64,000 nt of DNA from Lepidurus packardi. Its lineage: Eukaryota > Arthropoda > Branchiopoda > Notostraca > Triopsidae. The first letter of the stretch is position 1; the number at the start of each line of letters is the position of its first letter. The notes beneath the pieces were generated by a model. The model ran no database searches and was not told where the DNA came from. It saw only the letters and a program-made list of their open reading frames with translations. Shown here piece after piece: positions 44,663 to 53,901 of this stretch. Both the position numbers and the translations under genes were made by a program. The DNA lies in assembly GCA_023053545.1 (NCBI GenBank), contig JAKZAN010000062.1, positions 1 through 64,000 on the forward strand. The letters are read 5' to 3'.

Positions 44663-46445
44663 AAAAGTAGCCGAGAAAGGCCACAAATCAGTAGAGCTAC
44701 TTCAAAAATTGGGCGATGCATACTATTTTAACGGCATACTCGACAAATCCAAATACTGGTACGACCAACTTTTCAATTTGGATACAAAAGCAATCGACGC
44801 CGAATACTATTTTAGATATGCACAGTCTCTAAAAGCTGTAAAAGAATACCCCCTCGCAGATGCAATGATGGAAAAGTTCTATAAACTTACAAATGATTAT
44901 AGAGGCGAATTATACGTTCAAAATAAATTATACTTAAACGAATTTAACAACAAACAAAGCAGCTATACAATAGAAGATTCTGGACTAAATTCTGAGCAGT
45001 CCGACTTCGGTGGGTATTTCAAAGACGGTAAATTGTATTTTGTATCGTCGCGCAAACCAAACATCGCAAAATCAAAAACCGATAAATGGACCAACCAAAA
45101 TTTCCTAAACATCTATCAATCTGAAATAGACAGCAAAGGGAAAGCAACAAAAGTTGAAGAAATCACAGCAGAATTCAACACAAAATACCACGAATCTAGC
45201 CCTGTTTTCACGAAAGACGGCAAAACAATGTACTTTACCCGTAACAATTTCAACAACGGAAAACTGGCCATGGATGCCAACAAAGTCATCAAACTAAAGA
45301 TCTATAAAGCCACCCTTTCCAACGGAAAATGGAGCAACATTACTGAACTGCCATTCAACAGCAATCAATACAGCACGGCACATCCAGCCCTGAGTCCAGA
45401 CGAAAAATTCTTATATTTCGCATCCGACTTGCCAGGCGGATACGGCCAATCTGATCTTTACAAAGTAGAAATTAAGCCAAACAATACATTCGGAAAACCC
45501 ATCAACTTGGGCAGCAAAATCAACACAAAAGCACGCGAAACTTTTCCATACATCGCCGCAGACAATACGCTCTATTTTGCCTCAGACGGACTTGTAGGAC
45601 TGGGCGGCTTGGATGTTTTTCAATCAACCCCTGATGCATCCGGAAACTACACAAACTTCGAAAACATTGGCGCACCAATCAATAGCGAACGCGACGACTT
45701 TGCTTTCACAGAAAGTCCACTCAAAAACATCTTCTTCGTTTCCTCAAATCGCGAAAACGGAAAAGGTTTCGATGACATCTATACCATAACAAAGCAAGAA
45801 GAACAACTCACTGAAATCGAAAACACAATCATCGACGAACTTTCAAAAGAGCCACTCGCAAACGCAAAAGTCTACCTCCTAGATGCAAATCAGAACATAA
45901 TTGCGGAAACAACCACAGACGCTGCAGGAAATTTCAAGTTCGAAAACATCCGTGAAGACCGAGAATATTTCATCAAAGCTTCATATGACAATTACCTCAC
46001 AAAAGAATTCCGCATTAAAGGCAATGACAAAAAAGCTAAAAAGTTCGAAATCGCACCCAAAATTATCGCCTCAAAACCTGGCGACGACCTCGTGAAATTG
46101 CTAAACATCAAAATATACTTTGACCTAGACAAATCCAATATCAGGCCAGACGCCGAAGTCGAATTGGCAAAATTACTCGAAGTGCTCGGCAAATACCCAA
46201 ACCTCAAAGTAGACATACGCTCGCACACAGACAGCCGACAAAGCACAGCCTATAATCTCATACTTTCCAATGCCCGTGCAACAGAAACAAAGGTATATCT
46301 AATAAAAAAAGGCATCGCAAAAGCCCGCTTAACTAGCAAAGGATACGGCGAATCCCAGCTACTCAACGAATGCACAGACAACGTTCGCTGCTCTGATGAA
46401 CAACACCAGCTCAACCGCCGCAGCGAATTTATAATCCTACAATAA
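44592..46445 (+). CDS. OmpA family protein with TPR and PD40 propeller (5' frame broken)
   Basis: 617 residues as read, lacking a signal peptide because of the A9 break described at 44525. Order: TPR-like helices (about 10-110, LLQKLGDAYYFNGILDKSKYWYDQL); WD40-like PD40 repeats (about 125-400, HPALSPDEKFLYFASDLPGGYGQSDLYKV); a carboxypeptidase-regulatory-like domain (about 410-490); and a C-terminal OmpA domain (about 500-617) with KIYFDLDKSNIRPDAEVELAKL and NLILSNARATETKVYL, which binds peptidoglycan. Such proteins sit beside PorP/SprF and type B cargo, probably tying the outer-membrane complex to the wall. Terminator at 46451. In this form it would stay in the cytoplasm. Confidence 0.88.
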   Translation: MQNRRPLKKKYDVYSYIDAIAIYEKVAEKGHKSVELLQKLGDAYYFNGILDKSKYWYDQLFNLDTKAIDAEYYFRYAQSLKAVKEYPLADAMMEKFYKLTNDYRGELYVQNKLYLNEFNNKQSSYTIEDSGLNSEQSDFGGYFKDGKLYFVSSRKPNIAKSKTDKWTNQNFLNIYQSEIDSKGKATKVEEITAEFNTKYHESSPVFTKDGKTMYFTRNNFNNGKLAMDANKVIKLKIYKATLSNGKWSNITELPFNSNQYSTAHPALSPDEKFLYFASDLPGGYGQSDLYKVEIKPNNTFGKPINLGSKINTKARETFPYIAADNTLYFASDGLVGLGGLDVFQSTPDASGNYTNFENIGAPINSERDDFAFTESPLKNIFFVSSNRENGKGFDDIYTITKQEEQLTEIENTIIDELSKEPLANAKVYLLDANQNIIAETTTDAAGNFKFENIREDREYFIKASYDNYLTKEFRIKGNDKKAKKFEIAPKIIASKPGDDLVKLLNIKIYFDLDKSNIRPDAEVELAKLLEVLGKYPNLKVDIRSHTDSRQSTAYNLILSNARATETKVYLIKKGIAKARLTSKGYGESQLLNECTDNVRCSDEQHQLNRRSEFIILQ

Positions 46446-46450
46446 TCAAA

Positions 46451-46486
46451 AAGGGACTAAAGCATATGTTTTAGTCCCTTTTTTAT
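46451..46486 (+). terminator. terminator of the adhesin-SprF-OmpA operon
   Basis: AAGGGACTAAA and TTTTAGTCCCTT form an 11-bp stem with a short loop, followed by TTTTTAT, 6 nt past the stop. Confidence 0.85.
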
Positions 46487-46497
46487 ATTCTTTCTTT

Positions 46498-46579
46498 GGG
46501 CGTGCCCTTTCAGGTCGCGCTTTTGCTTCAAATCCTCAGTCGTGGCCTCCTTCCGGGTTTTCCGCGCAATCGCTCACGC
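46498..46579 (-). repeat. structured intergenic repeat, copy 3 (degenerate)
   Basis: On the minus strand it runs from GCGTGAGCGATTG to AAAGGGCACGCCC. The end motifs are clear but the inner stems are poorly kept. It lies directly behind the operon terminator. Confidence 0.55.
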
Positions 46580-46609
46580 AACCCGCCAATAAATTCGCAA
46601 TTATTAATC

Positions 46610-46819
46610 CTAAGAGGCAAGCGGAACACGATACAACAACTCAAAAAGCGGCTCGTGAATATCAACATTGCATTCCTTACACAATTCCATTTTCAAATTC
46701 GAAACTAGCTGACTCCTTCTTGTTTCATCAAGATTCAGCAATCGCTCCCGCAAAACATCAGCAGTTGAATATTTCAAAGATGCTGTTTTTAATCGACTAA
46801 TAATATACTTTGATTCCAT
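46610..46819 (-). CDS. small hypothetical protein (69 aa)
   Basis: 69 residues (MESKYIISRLKTASLKYSTADVLRERLL...), predicted alpha-helical, charged and soluble, with two Cys in KECNVD... no, a single ELCKEC pair. The codon pattern looks plausible and no other gene occupies the 480-nt gap, but there is no clear -7 box upstream and no recognised family. It could equally be a chance ORF. Confidence 0.4.
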   Translation of the reverse strand: MESKYIISRLKTASLKYSTADVLRERLLNLDETRRSQLVSNLKMELCKECNVDIHEPLFELLYRVPLAS

Positions 46820-46926
46820 GATTTTTTAGTTTAATATTTCTTACTAAATTAGAATGTTAAAACTCATTTCTTATTATATTATAAAACACATATGTTATAT
46901 GATGCCAATTACTAAATTTGCACCAA

Positions 46927-46998
46927 GGTCCCGTAGTTCAACGGATAGAATAGAAGTTTCCTAAACTTTAGATCCAAGTTCGATTCTTGGCGGGATCA
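46927..46998 (+). tRNA. tRNA-Arg (CCU anticodon)
   Basis: Acceptor GGTCCCG/CGGGATC (one G-U), D arm TAGTTCAACGGATAGAATA, anticodon arm GAAGT-TTCCTAA-ACTTT with anticodon CCT, T arm CCAAG-TTCGATT-CTTGG. CCA is not encoded. It decodes AGG. Confidence 0.92.
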
Positions 46999-47002
46999 CA
47001 AC

Positions 47003-47034
47003 AAAAAAAGCCCCTTCGTTTCCGAAAGGGCTTT
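47003..47034. terminator. bidirectional terminator between tRNA-Arg and the beta-helix gene
   Basis: AAAGCCC and GGGCTTT (7 bp, plus inner TTCG/CGAA pairing) end the plus-strand tRNA and, with the seven-base T run on the minus strand, the convergent 47059 gene. Confidence 0.8.
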
Positions 47035-47058
47035 AAAAATTCATATCATATAACTAAA

Positions 47059-50000
47059 CTACTTCTTCAATACGCGCATGGTCTTTACAAATGCACCTTG
47101 CCTGATACTTACAGTATAAATTCCTGCCGGATATATACCACCCAGTTTTTGATCCTGCATCTTCTCCAGCGCCACAGTTCGGCTCTCTAATAATCTGCCA
47201 GTCACGTCATAAATATTTAGCGTCACAACATCATTAGAGCCCGTAATCAGGCCAATATTGAAATATTCTTCAAACGGATTCGGATAGGCTACAGCTGAGA
47301 ACGCTTCTCCTATAGAGGCAACATCTTTAATCCGAGGGACGCTACCAGGCGCAGTAATCATACATAGGGGACCATATTCCGTTGCGGTGCCACTAATGAT
47401 AACAGCCTGCTGAACATAGTAGCTCGCACCACCTACCAAATTATCAATCATCGCTAATGTAAACCAAGCAACAGGCCGGTCTAGAATTTGTTCTGCTGCA
47501 TTTGGATTTGCAACATTCGTAATCTTAAACCGATATACGGCGTTTTGTGCAACAGTAGTGCCCCAAATCAGCGTAGTCGGTGTTGGAATCACCGTTCCAC
47601 ATTGCGCAGCATAAATAAGCATTGCAGAGGCTGGCGCAGAGATTATGGTGCATGACGGACCATAGTCACTGTAAATATCGTTCAGCTGCACTGAATACGC
47701 TACATCAAAGGCCGTACCCGGCGCGTAAGTAGACAAATCCAGAAGCTTAAAGCAGGCTTGAGGACTCTCCAGAAATTCAACACTTAAATTACTCAAATTC
47801 GTGAATTTAAATCGGTAATTTGTCGCAGTTGGAACACTTGTTCCCCACACGGTCGTGTTCAAATTTGATACAACCGCACCACAGCGCGAAGGATCTAACA
47901 GCAAGCCAGAGATTGACGGTGTATTAATCGTGCACGAAGGCCCATAGTCGCTGTAATTAGTGCCCATTAAAACCGCTTCCTGAACTAGATAAGACGCCCC
48001 CAACTGAAAGGAAGACAGCATCAAAAGATTAAAGGTGGGTTGCGGACGTTCAATAAGCTGAGATTCGCCAGTGCTAACATTAGTGATTTTGAAACGATAG
48101 CCCGTCGCCCCAGCAACTTCAGTGCCCCAAATAATGGTAGAAAAACCTGGTATCGTTGTGCCACATTGCGCAGGATTGATTATTAGCCCATCAATAATCA
48201 TCAGGAAATTACCCTCATCTGCCCCAATGTCTGGTGTGTTAGATCTGATATCACCATCAAAATCCGAAGAAAATCCAGCGATTTGCGAACCGCCACTTTC
48301 TACTCTTGTTCCAATTTCAGGATTGATATGGAGAAATGATACTGAGGAGCCTGTTGTGCTCATAAAGGGCGGGTTTTCATAAACAGAAACCTGATCTCTT
48401 GTTGCCATTCGAGTTTTGAATCCTGCTATGGAAGCTTCTGAATTAGTGCCATCGGTATAAATTACGGGCGCAAAAAACAAGTTGTTATTTGACGTCGAGC
48501 CATATGAACTAAGTACCGTCGAAGACCTTCTGTAAGCAACTGCTAAGCCCGTTCCGTTCGAAGAAGATTGGTTCACAAAAATGTTATTGCGCAAGTTTAC
48601 GACTGACCCTGTCGAAGCTGATATCGCACTTGATCCAAATGTTGAACCAGTACTTGATGCTGCAATTCGAATCGTATTAAAATAAACATTAGTCGTGGTG
48701 CCCCCGCTTACCTTAATACCAACTACAGCTTCCGCAAGATTGGCATTAGGAGATCTAAGATCCCCTATCAAATTGTTATGAATGGTTGCTGTAATGCCTA
48801 AATTCACTGCAATTCCGTTTACAACACCACTATTCGATTCTAAATTGTAAATCTTATTTCTGAAAATATTATTGGTTGTTCCAGTAGCTAAAGAAATACC
48901 TGTTACAGTACCGCCCCCAGTTGATGCTAAAGAGTGCACAGTATTGTTGCTTAAATCTTGTGCACCCTCTGCAATCGAGATACCTGTCACAGCAGCACCT
49001 CCCGTAATATTGTTAATTACATTTCCAGTTATATTTCCTGCGCCAGAATAACCTACAGAAATAGCAGTTGTAGCACCTGTGCCGACAGTCCAATTGCTAA
49101 AAGTATTGTTCGAAATTGTTTTCGTGGGGGCTCCTCCATCAATGTTCGACCAACCATTCATTACTGCTGCACCAGTTAAGGTTATATTGGAAAAGTTATT
49201 ACCATTATTATTAATAAGAGCCCCACTAGCAGATGATGCCGCATCACTATAAATAGATACACTTCCGCCCCCGCCCGTCTTGGAAAAACCTGTTACAATC
49301 GAATTGTTGTTAATCGTTTTTGTGCCACCGCTCGCTGCAGAATAGCTGTTCATGATAAAATTCACGCTGCCAGTAGTATTTACAGAAATATTGGTAAATG
49401 TGTTTCCGCTTATATTGGAATGCAGAACCACACTCAACTGATTAATAAATGTTATAGCGCTCGTAGCGGCCGCCGTATGTCCAAAATTGCTAAAATTATT
49501 GTTGGTGATAACAAAAGTGGACGCCGAACTTGCGGACACAGCCGGTCTACTAATTCCAAAAATAGAGCCCGTTGGCGCTCCGGAGCGTAATGAGATATTG
49601 TTGTTTGATATAACATCTGTATATGACGCCGTCGGAAGATTCGTCGCAGCCGGCATCAAAATTCCGTTTAAGGTTCCCGCAGCAATTGCGCCTTCGGAAC
49701 TAACAATTGTGTTATATGAAATATTAAATCCGTTAGAATTGCGAATTAAAATCCCATTCACAGTCCCAGATACGTTTGCATAGCTTGAAAAAGTTGCGGT
49801 TGTCCCAAAATTACTAATAGTGTTTCCCGTCTCGCTACTGCTGCCGCCAATGTCAATCCCAGTATTTGCATCTGCAACCGCTGTTGGGCCAATAATAACG
49901 ATTCCCTGATTCACATTGCTGATGGTGTTGCCATAAACTTTCAGTGCGCTATTGCTCCCACCCGATCCAGAAGCAGATGAGGAGGTCGTTACGTTAGTTG

Positions 50001-51087
50001 CGCTATGAGTTGAGTTCGAGTATATTCCAAATGTGTTCTGGTAGATCCTATTCAAGGTTATAATATTGTTCTGAATGGTGTTGTTTTGTGAGCCATTACC
50101 AGTAGATTGGTATAACAAGGCAATACCAAACTCAGTCATATTGTTACTGGCAGATGTAGTCAGAGTATTCCCCGTGTTTTCTTGCAGGGTAAAGCCATCG
50201 ATTGTGATATAGTCGGCGCCAAGAAGCTTAAAAATAGCATCTGTTAACGAACCTGAAGTTAACGAGGCGTTAGCAGTAAGTGTTGGGTTTATTCCCGAGC
50301 CGTCCTTTCTAAAAACAATTGGAGACGACACAGTGCCAGAAGCCGTAATAGAAAAACCACCGTTCGGCGCAGTTTCAGAATATCCTGCAGGAACGTAGCA
50401 AGTTGTAGCTCCTGTATGAACCGTTCCGCCGTTTATCGCCGTAATTGCAGCAGCAAGCGACGAATACGATGCGTTCGTTGCAGTGCCGCCAGACGAAATT
50501 ACGTAAGGAGTGGTTGCTACAACCGTAAAAGTAGCACGGAAATTTGCACCCGAATTATTGGAAAAATGCGTTCCAGCACCACAGCCAACATATGTCGCTT
50601 CAGAAAATACTTCTAAAACATAAGATCCCTGTGTTAGACCTGATACTACGTTAACAGCTCCAGAAGTCCCTTCCCAAAGTTGATCACCAGTGTTAGGCAG
50701 GTTTGCTAAAAAAGCATAAGCAATCGAAACAAATGCGCCAGGCGTGCTCCCAACTCTAGTAACGCGGTATTGAAGCGCATTTGCCGTAATATCACAGCCA
50801 CCATTCTTGAACGTCTTGTTCTGCCCACCTTTAACAACTAGTGAATTTGTGGCACGGTTGAAAACACCAAGATTTGCACCCTGAAAATCAGGATTAGCGG
50901 TACTAGCCTGCATATTGTAATATGAGTTAGCACCATTATTTATACTGAGAATAGCATAACTTTCAAAAATGCCACTGCTTTGGGCAATCGCAGCACTGCT
51001 AAAAAAATAAAATAGAAGCATAAAAGCCGTCATAAAAAACGGCTTCGGGCTTCCGGAACTTTTTAGATAAGGTAATTTTTGTTTCAT
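47059..51087 (-). CDS. beta-helix surface protein with T9SS type A sorting domain
   Basis: 1342 residues. Signal peptide (LLFYFFSSAAIAQ). The N-terminal region (about 35-190) has two Cys pairs. About 200-960 is a right-handed parallel beta-helix with repeated N-rich turns (NNTIQNNIITLNRIYQN, NTISNFGTT, NNNISLRSG and many more). This is followed by a DGDIRSNTPDIGADE motif often found after such helices. Three about 95-residue FN3-like repeats then share CGTxIP, YRFKITN and YGPxCxI (about 965-1255). The type A sorting domain closes the protein (AYPNPFEEYFNIG...LNIYDVTGRLL...PAGIYTVSI). Beta-helices of this class bind or cleave polysaccharide, or act as adhesins; no catalytic motif was seen. Monocistronic. 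Confidence 0.88.
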   Translation of the reverse strand: MKQKLPYLKSSGSPKPFFMTAFMLLFYFFSSAAIAQSSGIFESYAILSINNGANSYYNMQASTANPDFQGANLGVFNRATNSLVVKGGQNKTFKNGGCDITANALQYRVTRVGSTPGAFVSIAYAFLANLPNTGDQLWEGTSGAVNVVSGLTQGSYVLEVFSEATYVGCGAGTHFSNNSGANFRATFTVVATTPYVISSGGTATNASYSSLAAAITAINGGTVHTGATTCYVPAGYSETAPNGGFSITASGTVSSPIVFRKDGSGINPTLTANASLTSGSLTDAIFKLLGADYITIDGFTLQENTGNTLTTSASNNMTEFGIALLYQSTGNGSQNNTIQNNIITLNRIYQNTFGIYSNSTHSATNVTTSSSASGSGGSNSALKVYGNTISNVNQGIVIIGPTAVADANTGIDIGGSSSETGNTISNFGTTATFSSYANVSGTVNGILIRNSNGFNISYNTIVSSEGAIAAGTLNGILMPAATNLPTASYTDVISNNNISLRSGAPTGSIFGISRPAVSASSASTFVITNNNFSNFGHTAAATSAITFINQLSVVLHSNISGNTFTNISVNTTGSVNFIMNSYSAASGGTKTINNNSIVTGFSKTGGGGSVSIYSDAASSASGALINNNGNNFSNITLTGAAVMNGWSNIDGGAPTKTISNNTFSNWTVGTGATTAISVGYSGAGNITGNVINNITGGAAVTGISIAEGAQDLSNNTVHSLASTGGGTVTGISLATGTTNNIFRNKIYNLESNSGVVNGIAVNLGITATIHNNLIGDLRSPNANLAEAVVGIKVSGGTTTNVYFNTIRIAASSTGSTFGSSAISASTGSVVNLRNNIFVNQSSSNGTGLAVAYRRSSTVLSSYGSTSNNNLFFAPVIYTDGTNSEASIAGFKTRMATRDQVSVYENPPFMSTTGSSVSFLHINPEIGTRVESGGSQIAGFSSDFDGDIRSNTPDIGADEGNFLMIIDGLIINPAQCGTTIPGFSTIIWGTEVAGATGYRFKITNVSTGESQLIERPQPTFNLLMLSSFQLGASYLVQEAVLMGTNYSDYGPSCTINTPSISGLLLDPSRCGAVVSNLNTTVWGTSVPTATNYRFKFTNLSNLSVEFLESPQACFKLLDLSTYAPGTAFDVAYSVQLNDIYSDYGPSCTIISAPASAMLIYAAQCGTVIPTPTTLIWGTTVAQNAVYRFKITNVANPNAAEQILDRPVAWFTLAMIDNLVGGASYYVQQAVIISGTATEYGPLCMITAPGSVPRIKDVASIGEAFSAVAYPNPFEEYFNIGLITGSNDVVTLNIYDVTGRLLESRTVALEKMQDQKLGGIYPAGIYTVSIRQGAFVKTMRVLKK

Positions 51088-51261
51088 AAATAGGGCATTT
51101 TTTTATAATTTGTTAGGGAAAATACTTAAGAGTGCGCAAAGTAAGAAATTAACTACTTTTATTTGCGCCTGCCAGCATATTTCTATTCTTAATATTTGCT
51201 TAAAAAATATACGATTTGATTATCTGATTTTGCATGAACTAAACAATGAAAATCATTTACC

Positions 51262-51269
51262 TATATTTG
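51262..51269 (+). promoter_or_regulatory. -7 box (TATATTTG) of the M13 peptidase gene
   Basis: Full TAnnTTTG match 20 nt before ATG 51290. In-frame codons further upstream therefore lie outside the transcript. Confidence 0.55.
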
Positions 51270-51289
51270 GATCTAAAACCTGTACAAAC

Positions 51290-53326
51290 ATGAGATTAAA
51301 CCTATTGAAAATTAGCCTTCCTGTTTTAGCAACAATTGCGCTAACTTCTTCCTGTGGAAAAACAGAAACTACCGAACTAAAATCAGGCGTAATTTTAGCC
51401 AACATGGACACTTTAGTAAATCCAGGCGACAATTTTTCCGCATTTGTGAACGGCGGATGGCAAAAGCGAACAACGATCCCAAATGACAAATCGAGCTACG
51501 GCGGATTTGATCTCTTGCAAGATGAAGCAGAAGCTAATGTTAAAGCAATTATTGAAGAATCTGCAAAAGGCGATTATAAAGAGGGTTCAAACGAACAAAA
51601 AGTAGGCGATTTTTACGCGTCTTACTTGGATATGAAAACCCGAAACGCAAAAGGTCTTGAACCGCTAAAGCCAGAATTTGCAAAAATAGACGCAATTGCA
51701 AACTACGCTGATTTAGCAGCCTACTTTGGTCAAGCGAATAAAATGGGATATACAATTCCATTATCAATCGGAATTATGGAAGATTTTAAAGATCCTTCAA
51801 AATACATGATTATCACATGGCAGGGCGGATTAGGCCTTCCAGAAAGAGAATATTATGTGGCAACTGACGCAAAATCTAAAGCGCTACGCGAGCAATATGT
51901 AGCGCACATAAGCAAAATGCTCTCTATGGCAAAACAACCTGATGCCGATTCAAAAGCAAAAAGCATTATGGCATTGGAAACAGCGCTTGCATCAAAACAC
52001 ATGTCTAAAGAGAAAACACGCGACATGGCGGCAATGTATAATAAATTTGCGGTTAAAGATTTACCAAAAATTGGAGCCGAATTCAATTGGAAATCGATGT
52101 TGGAAAACGCTGGCGTAAAAAACCAAGACAGCATCATTATTAGCCAAGTCGACTATATGAAAGCTGCCAATAACATTATTAAAACCACGCCACTCGCCAT
52201 TTGGAAAGACTATCTGAAATGGAGCGTTGTGAACGAATCTGCATCGGCACTTACAACCGAAATGGACAATCAAAACTTTGCATTCTACAGCAAAACGCTT
52301 TACGGACAACCAGAACAGGAAGAGCAATGGAAACGTGCTGTGAGTGCTGTTAACGGTTCCTTGGGCGAAATTATTGGCGAAATATATGTCAAAAAACACT
52401 TCAAGCCGGAAGCTAAAGCACGTATGGAACAATTGGTCAAAAATCTTTTGAAAGCTTATGAAGAAAGCATTACGGATTTAGACTGGATGACAGCCCAAAC
52501 AAAAAAAGAAGCATTGGCTAAGTTGAATAAATTTACCCTGAAAATTGGCTATCCAGACAAGTGGCGCGACTATTCCGCACTCAAGGTAGTGAAAGGAGAA
52601 CATTTTGCAAATCGCCAACGCGCAATTGCTTTTGAATATAACCGACAGATGAGCAAAATGGGCAAGCCCGTAGACCGCTCAGAATGGGGCATGACGCCGC
52701 AAACCGTTAATGCATACTACAACCCTACATTTAATGAAATTGTATTTCCTGCCGCAATTTTGCAGCCTCCATTTTTTGATATGAACGCAGATGATGCAAT
52801 TAATTATGGTGGCATCGGGGCCGTAATTGGCCACGAAATTGGGCATGGCTTTGATGATCAAGGCAGCACATTTGATGGTGACGGCGTGATGAGAAACTGG
52901 TGGCAACCAAAAGATCTCGAGCAATTCAAGAAGAAGACAGGCGAATTGGTTTCGCAATACAATTCATTTTCCGTATTTCCAGATTTAAAAGTTAATGGCG
53001 CCTATACATTAGGCGAAAATATTGGCGATTTGGGCGGATTAACTATTGCGATGAAGGCTTATAAAATGGCTTCAAAAGGAAAAAAGATACCTGTTTTGGA
53101 CGGATATACTGGTGAACAGCGTTTGTTTATTGGATGGGCTCAGTCTTGGTTGCAGAAATCGAGAGAAGAAGCACTTCGGAATCAAGTGGCAAATGACCCC
53201 CACTCGCCTGCAAAGTTTAGAGTGAACGGGATTGTTCGAAACATTCCAGAATTTTATTCGGCATTCAAAATAAAGCCAACTGACTCCTTATATTTATCGC
53301 CTGAAAAGCGTGTGAAAATTTGGTAA
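51290..53326 (+). CDS. M13 family metallopeptidase (PepO/neprilysin-like), probable lipoprotein
   Basis: 678 residues from ATG 51290; an open frame extends 180 nt upstream but precedes the -7 box. The signal sequence ends LTSSCGK, a probable lipobox, so the enzyme is likely anchored in the periplasm or on the surface. The N-terminal M13 domain starts LVNPGDNFSAFVNGGWQKR, typical of the family. The zinc site is VIGHEIGHGFDDQGS with HExxH at about 515-519, and the third ligand lies in ENIGDLGG near 576. NAYYNPTFNEIVFPAAILQPPFFD is the conserved substrate-binding NAxY segment. The length is normal. It cleaves oligopeptides. It is transcribed alone with a terminator at 53339. Confidence 0.94.
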   Translation: MRLNLLKISLPVLATIALTSSCGKTETTELKSGVILANMDTLVNPGDNFSAFVNGGWQKRTTIPNDKSSYGGFDLLQDEAEANVKAIIEESAKGDYKEGSNEQKVGDFYASYLDMKTRNAKGLEPLKPEFAKIDAIANYADLAAYFGQANKMGYTIPLSIGIMEDFKDPSKYMIITWQGGLGLPEREYYVATDAKSKALREQYVAHISKMLSMAKQPDADSKAKSIMALETALASKHMSKEKTRDMAAMYNKFAVKDLPKIGAEFNWKSMLENAGVKNQDSIIISQVDYMKAANNIIKTTPLAIWKDYLKWSVVNESASALTTEMDNQNFAFYSKTLYGQPEQEEQWKRAVSAVNGSLGEIIGEIYVKKHFKPEAKARMEQLVKNLLKAYEESITDLDWMTAQTKKEALAKLNKFTLKIGYPDKWRDYSALKVVKGEHFANRQRAIAFEYNRQMSKMGKPVDRSEWGMTPQTVNAYYNPTFNEIVFPAAILQPPFFDMNADDAINYGGIGAVIGHEIGHGFDDQGSTFDGDGVMRNWWQPKDLEQFKKKTGELVSQYNSFSVFPDLKVNGAYTLGENIGDLGGLTIAMKAYKMASKGKKIPVLDGYTGEQRLFIGWAQSWLQKSREEALRNQVANDPHSPAKFRVNGIVRNIPEFYSAFKIKPTDSLYLSPEKRVKIW

Positions 53327-53338
53327 GAAACAAAAAAG

Positions 53339-53364
53339 ACCCGGTTAATCAGCCGGGTTTTTTT
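53339..53364 (+). terminator. terminator of the M13 peptidase gene
   Basis: ACCCGG/CCGGGT stem with an 8-nt loop followed by seven T. Confidence 0.85.
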
Positions 53365-53433
53365 ATGCTAATTAATTTATAAAGTAGACAACTTCCTTGG
53401 TCAATAATGGTAATTTCGTTTAAAACACATGCT

Positions 53434-53736
53434 ATGAAAGCACATTTTGAAGAAATACGAAAGGCATTATATGAAGCTGGATTTCGCGACGGACTGCTAA
53501 CCGGCAGTCGAAAGCAGTTGGATTTTAATATCACGGCATATTCGCTGAACACAAAATTGAGTTTTAGGTTTGAGTCGATTGCGGAATTTATTGCATTTAT
53601 TAGAGCGGAATACCAAAGCATTTCAGAGGAAGAAATCCTAAAAATACACAGCGGATTTCAGGAATTAGCCATTAACCCAAACGAATTTTTTTACGTTAAT
53701 TTCTTTGAAAAAACACCTACCGATGCTGCGGAATAG
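53434..53736 (+). CDS. small cytoplasmic protein, unknown function
   Basis: 100 residues from ATG 53434; an upstream in-frame ATG at 53407 lies before a near-consensus -7 box (TAATTTCG, 53411-53418). The sequence MKAHFEEIRKALYEAGFRDGLL...LSFRFESIAEFIAFIRAEYQ is alpha/beta, acidic, and without signal peptide or Cys. I do not recognise a family. It stands alone and is followed by a strong hairpin at 53841. Confidence 0.55.
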   Translation: MKAHFEEIRKALYEAGFRDGLLTGSRKQLDFNITAYSLNTKLSFRFESIAEFIAFIRAEYQSISEEEILKIHSGFQELAINPNEFFYVNFFEKTPTDAAE

Positions 53737-53840
53737 TTATATTTTGCAAGATTTAACGCGAATAGTATAAAGGCGTCATCGTACTGCTGAGCTACCTTTG
53801 TAAGGTCAAAAAATACGTTTTCGCGCCCCCACGAAGATGA

Positions 53841-53870
53841 ATAGGCACCACGTTATCGTGGTGCCTATTT
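53841..53870 (+). terminator. perfect 12-bp hairpin, probable terminator
   Basis: ATAGGCACCACG-TTAT-CGTGGTGCCTAT is a perfect 12-bp stem with a 4-nt loop, followed by TTTTG. It is about 100 nt past the stop of the 100-residue gene and 32 nt before the next start. Confidence 0.7.
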
Positions 53871-53901
53871 TGCATTATTTGCTTACCTTGTAATCAAAAA
53901 C

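Noticed and set aside
46496-46708. 70-codon plus-strand ORF across copy 3 of the repeat
   Set aside because: Overlaps the repeat and the opposite-strand small ORF; no start signals.
53781-53795. Minus-strand GGTAGCTCAGCAGTAC resembling a tRNA D arm
   Set aside because: No matching acceptor, anticodon or T arm nearby; chance similarity.
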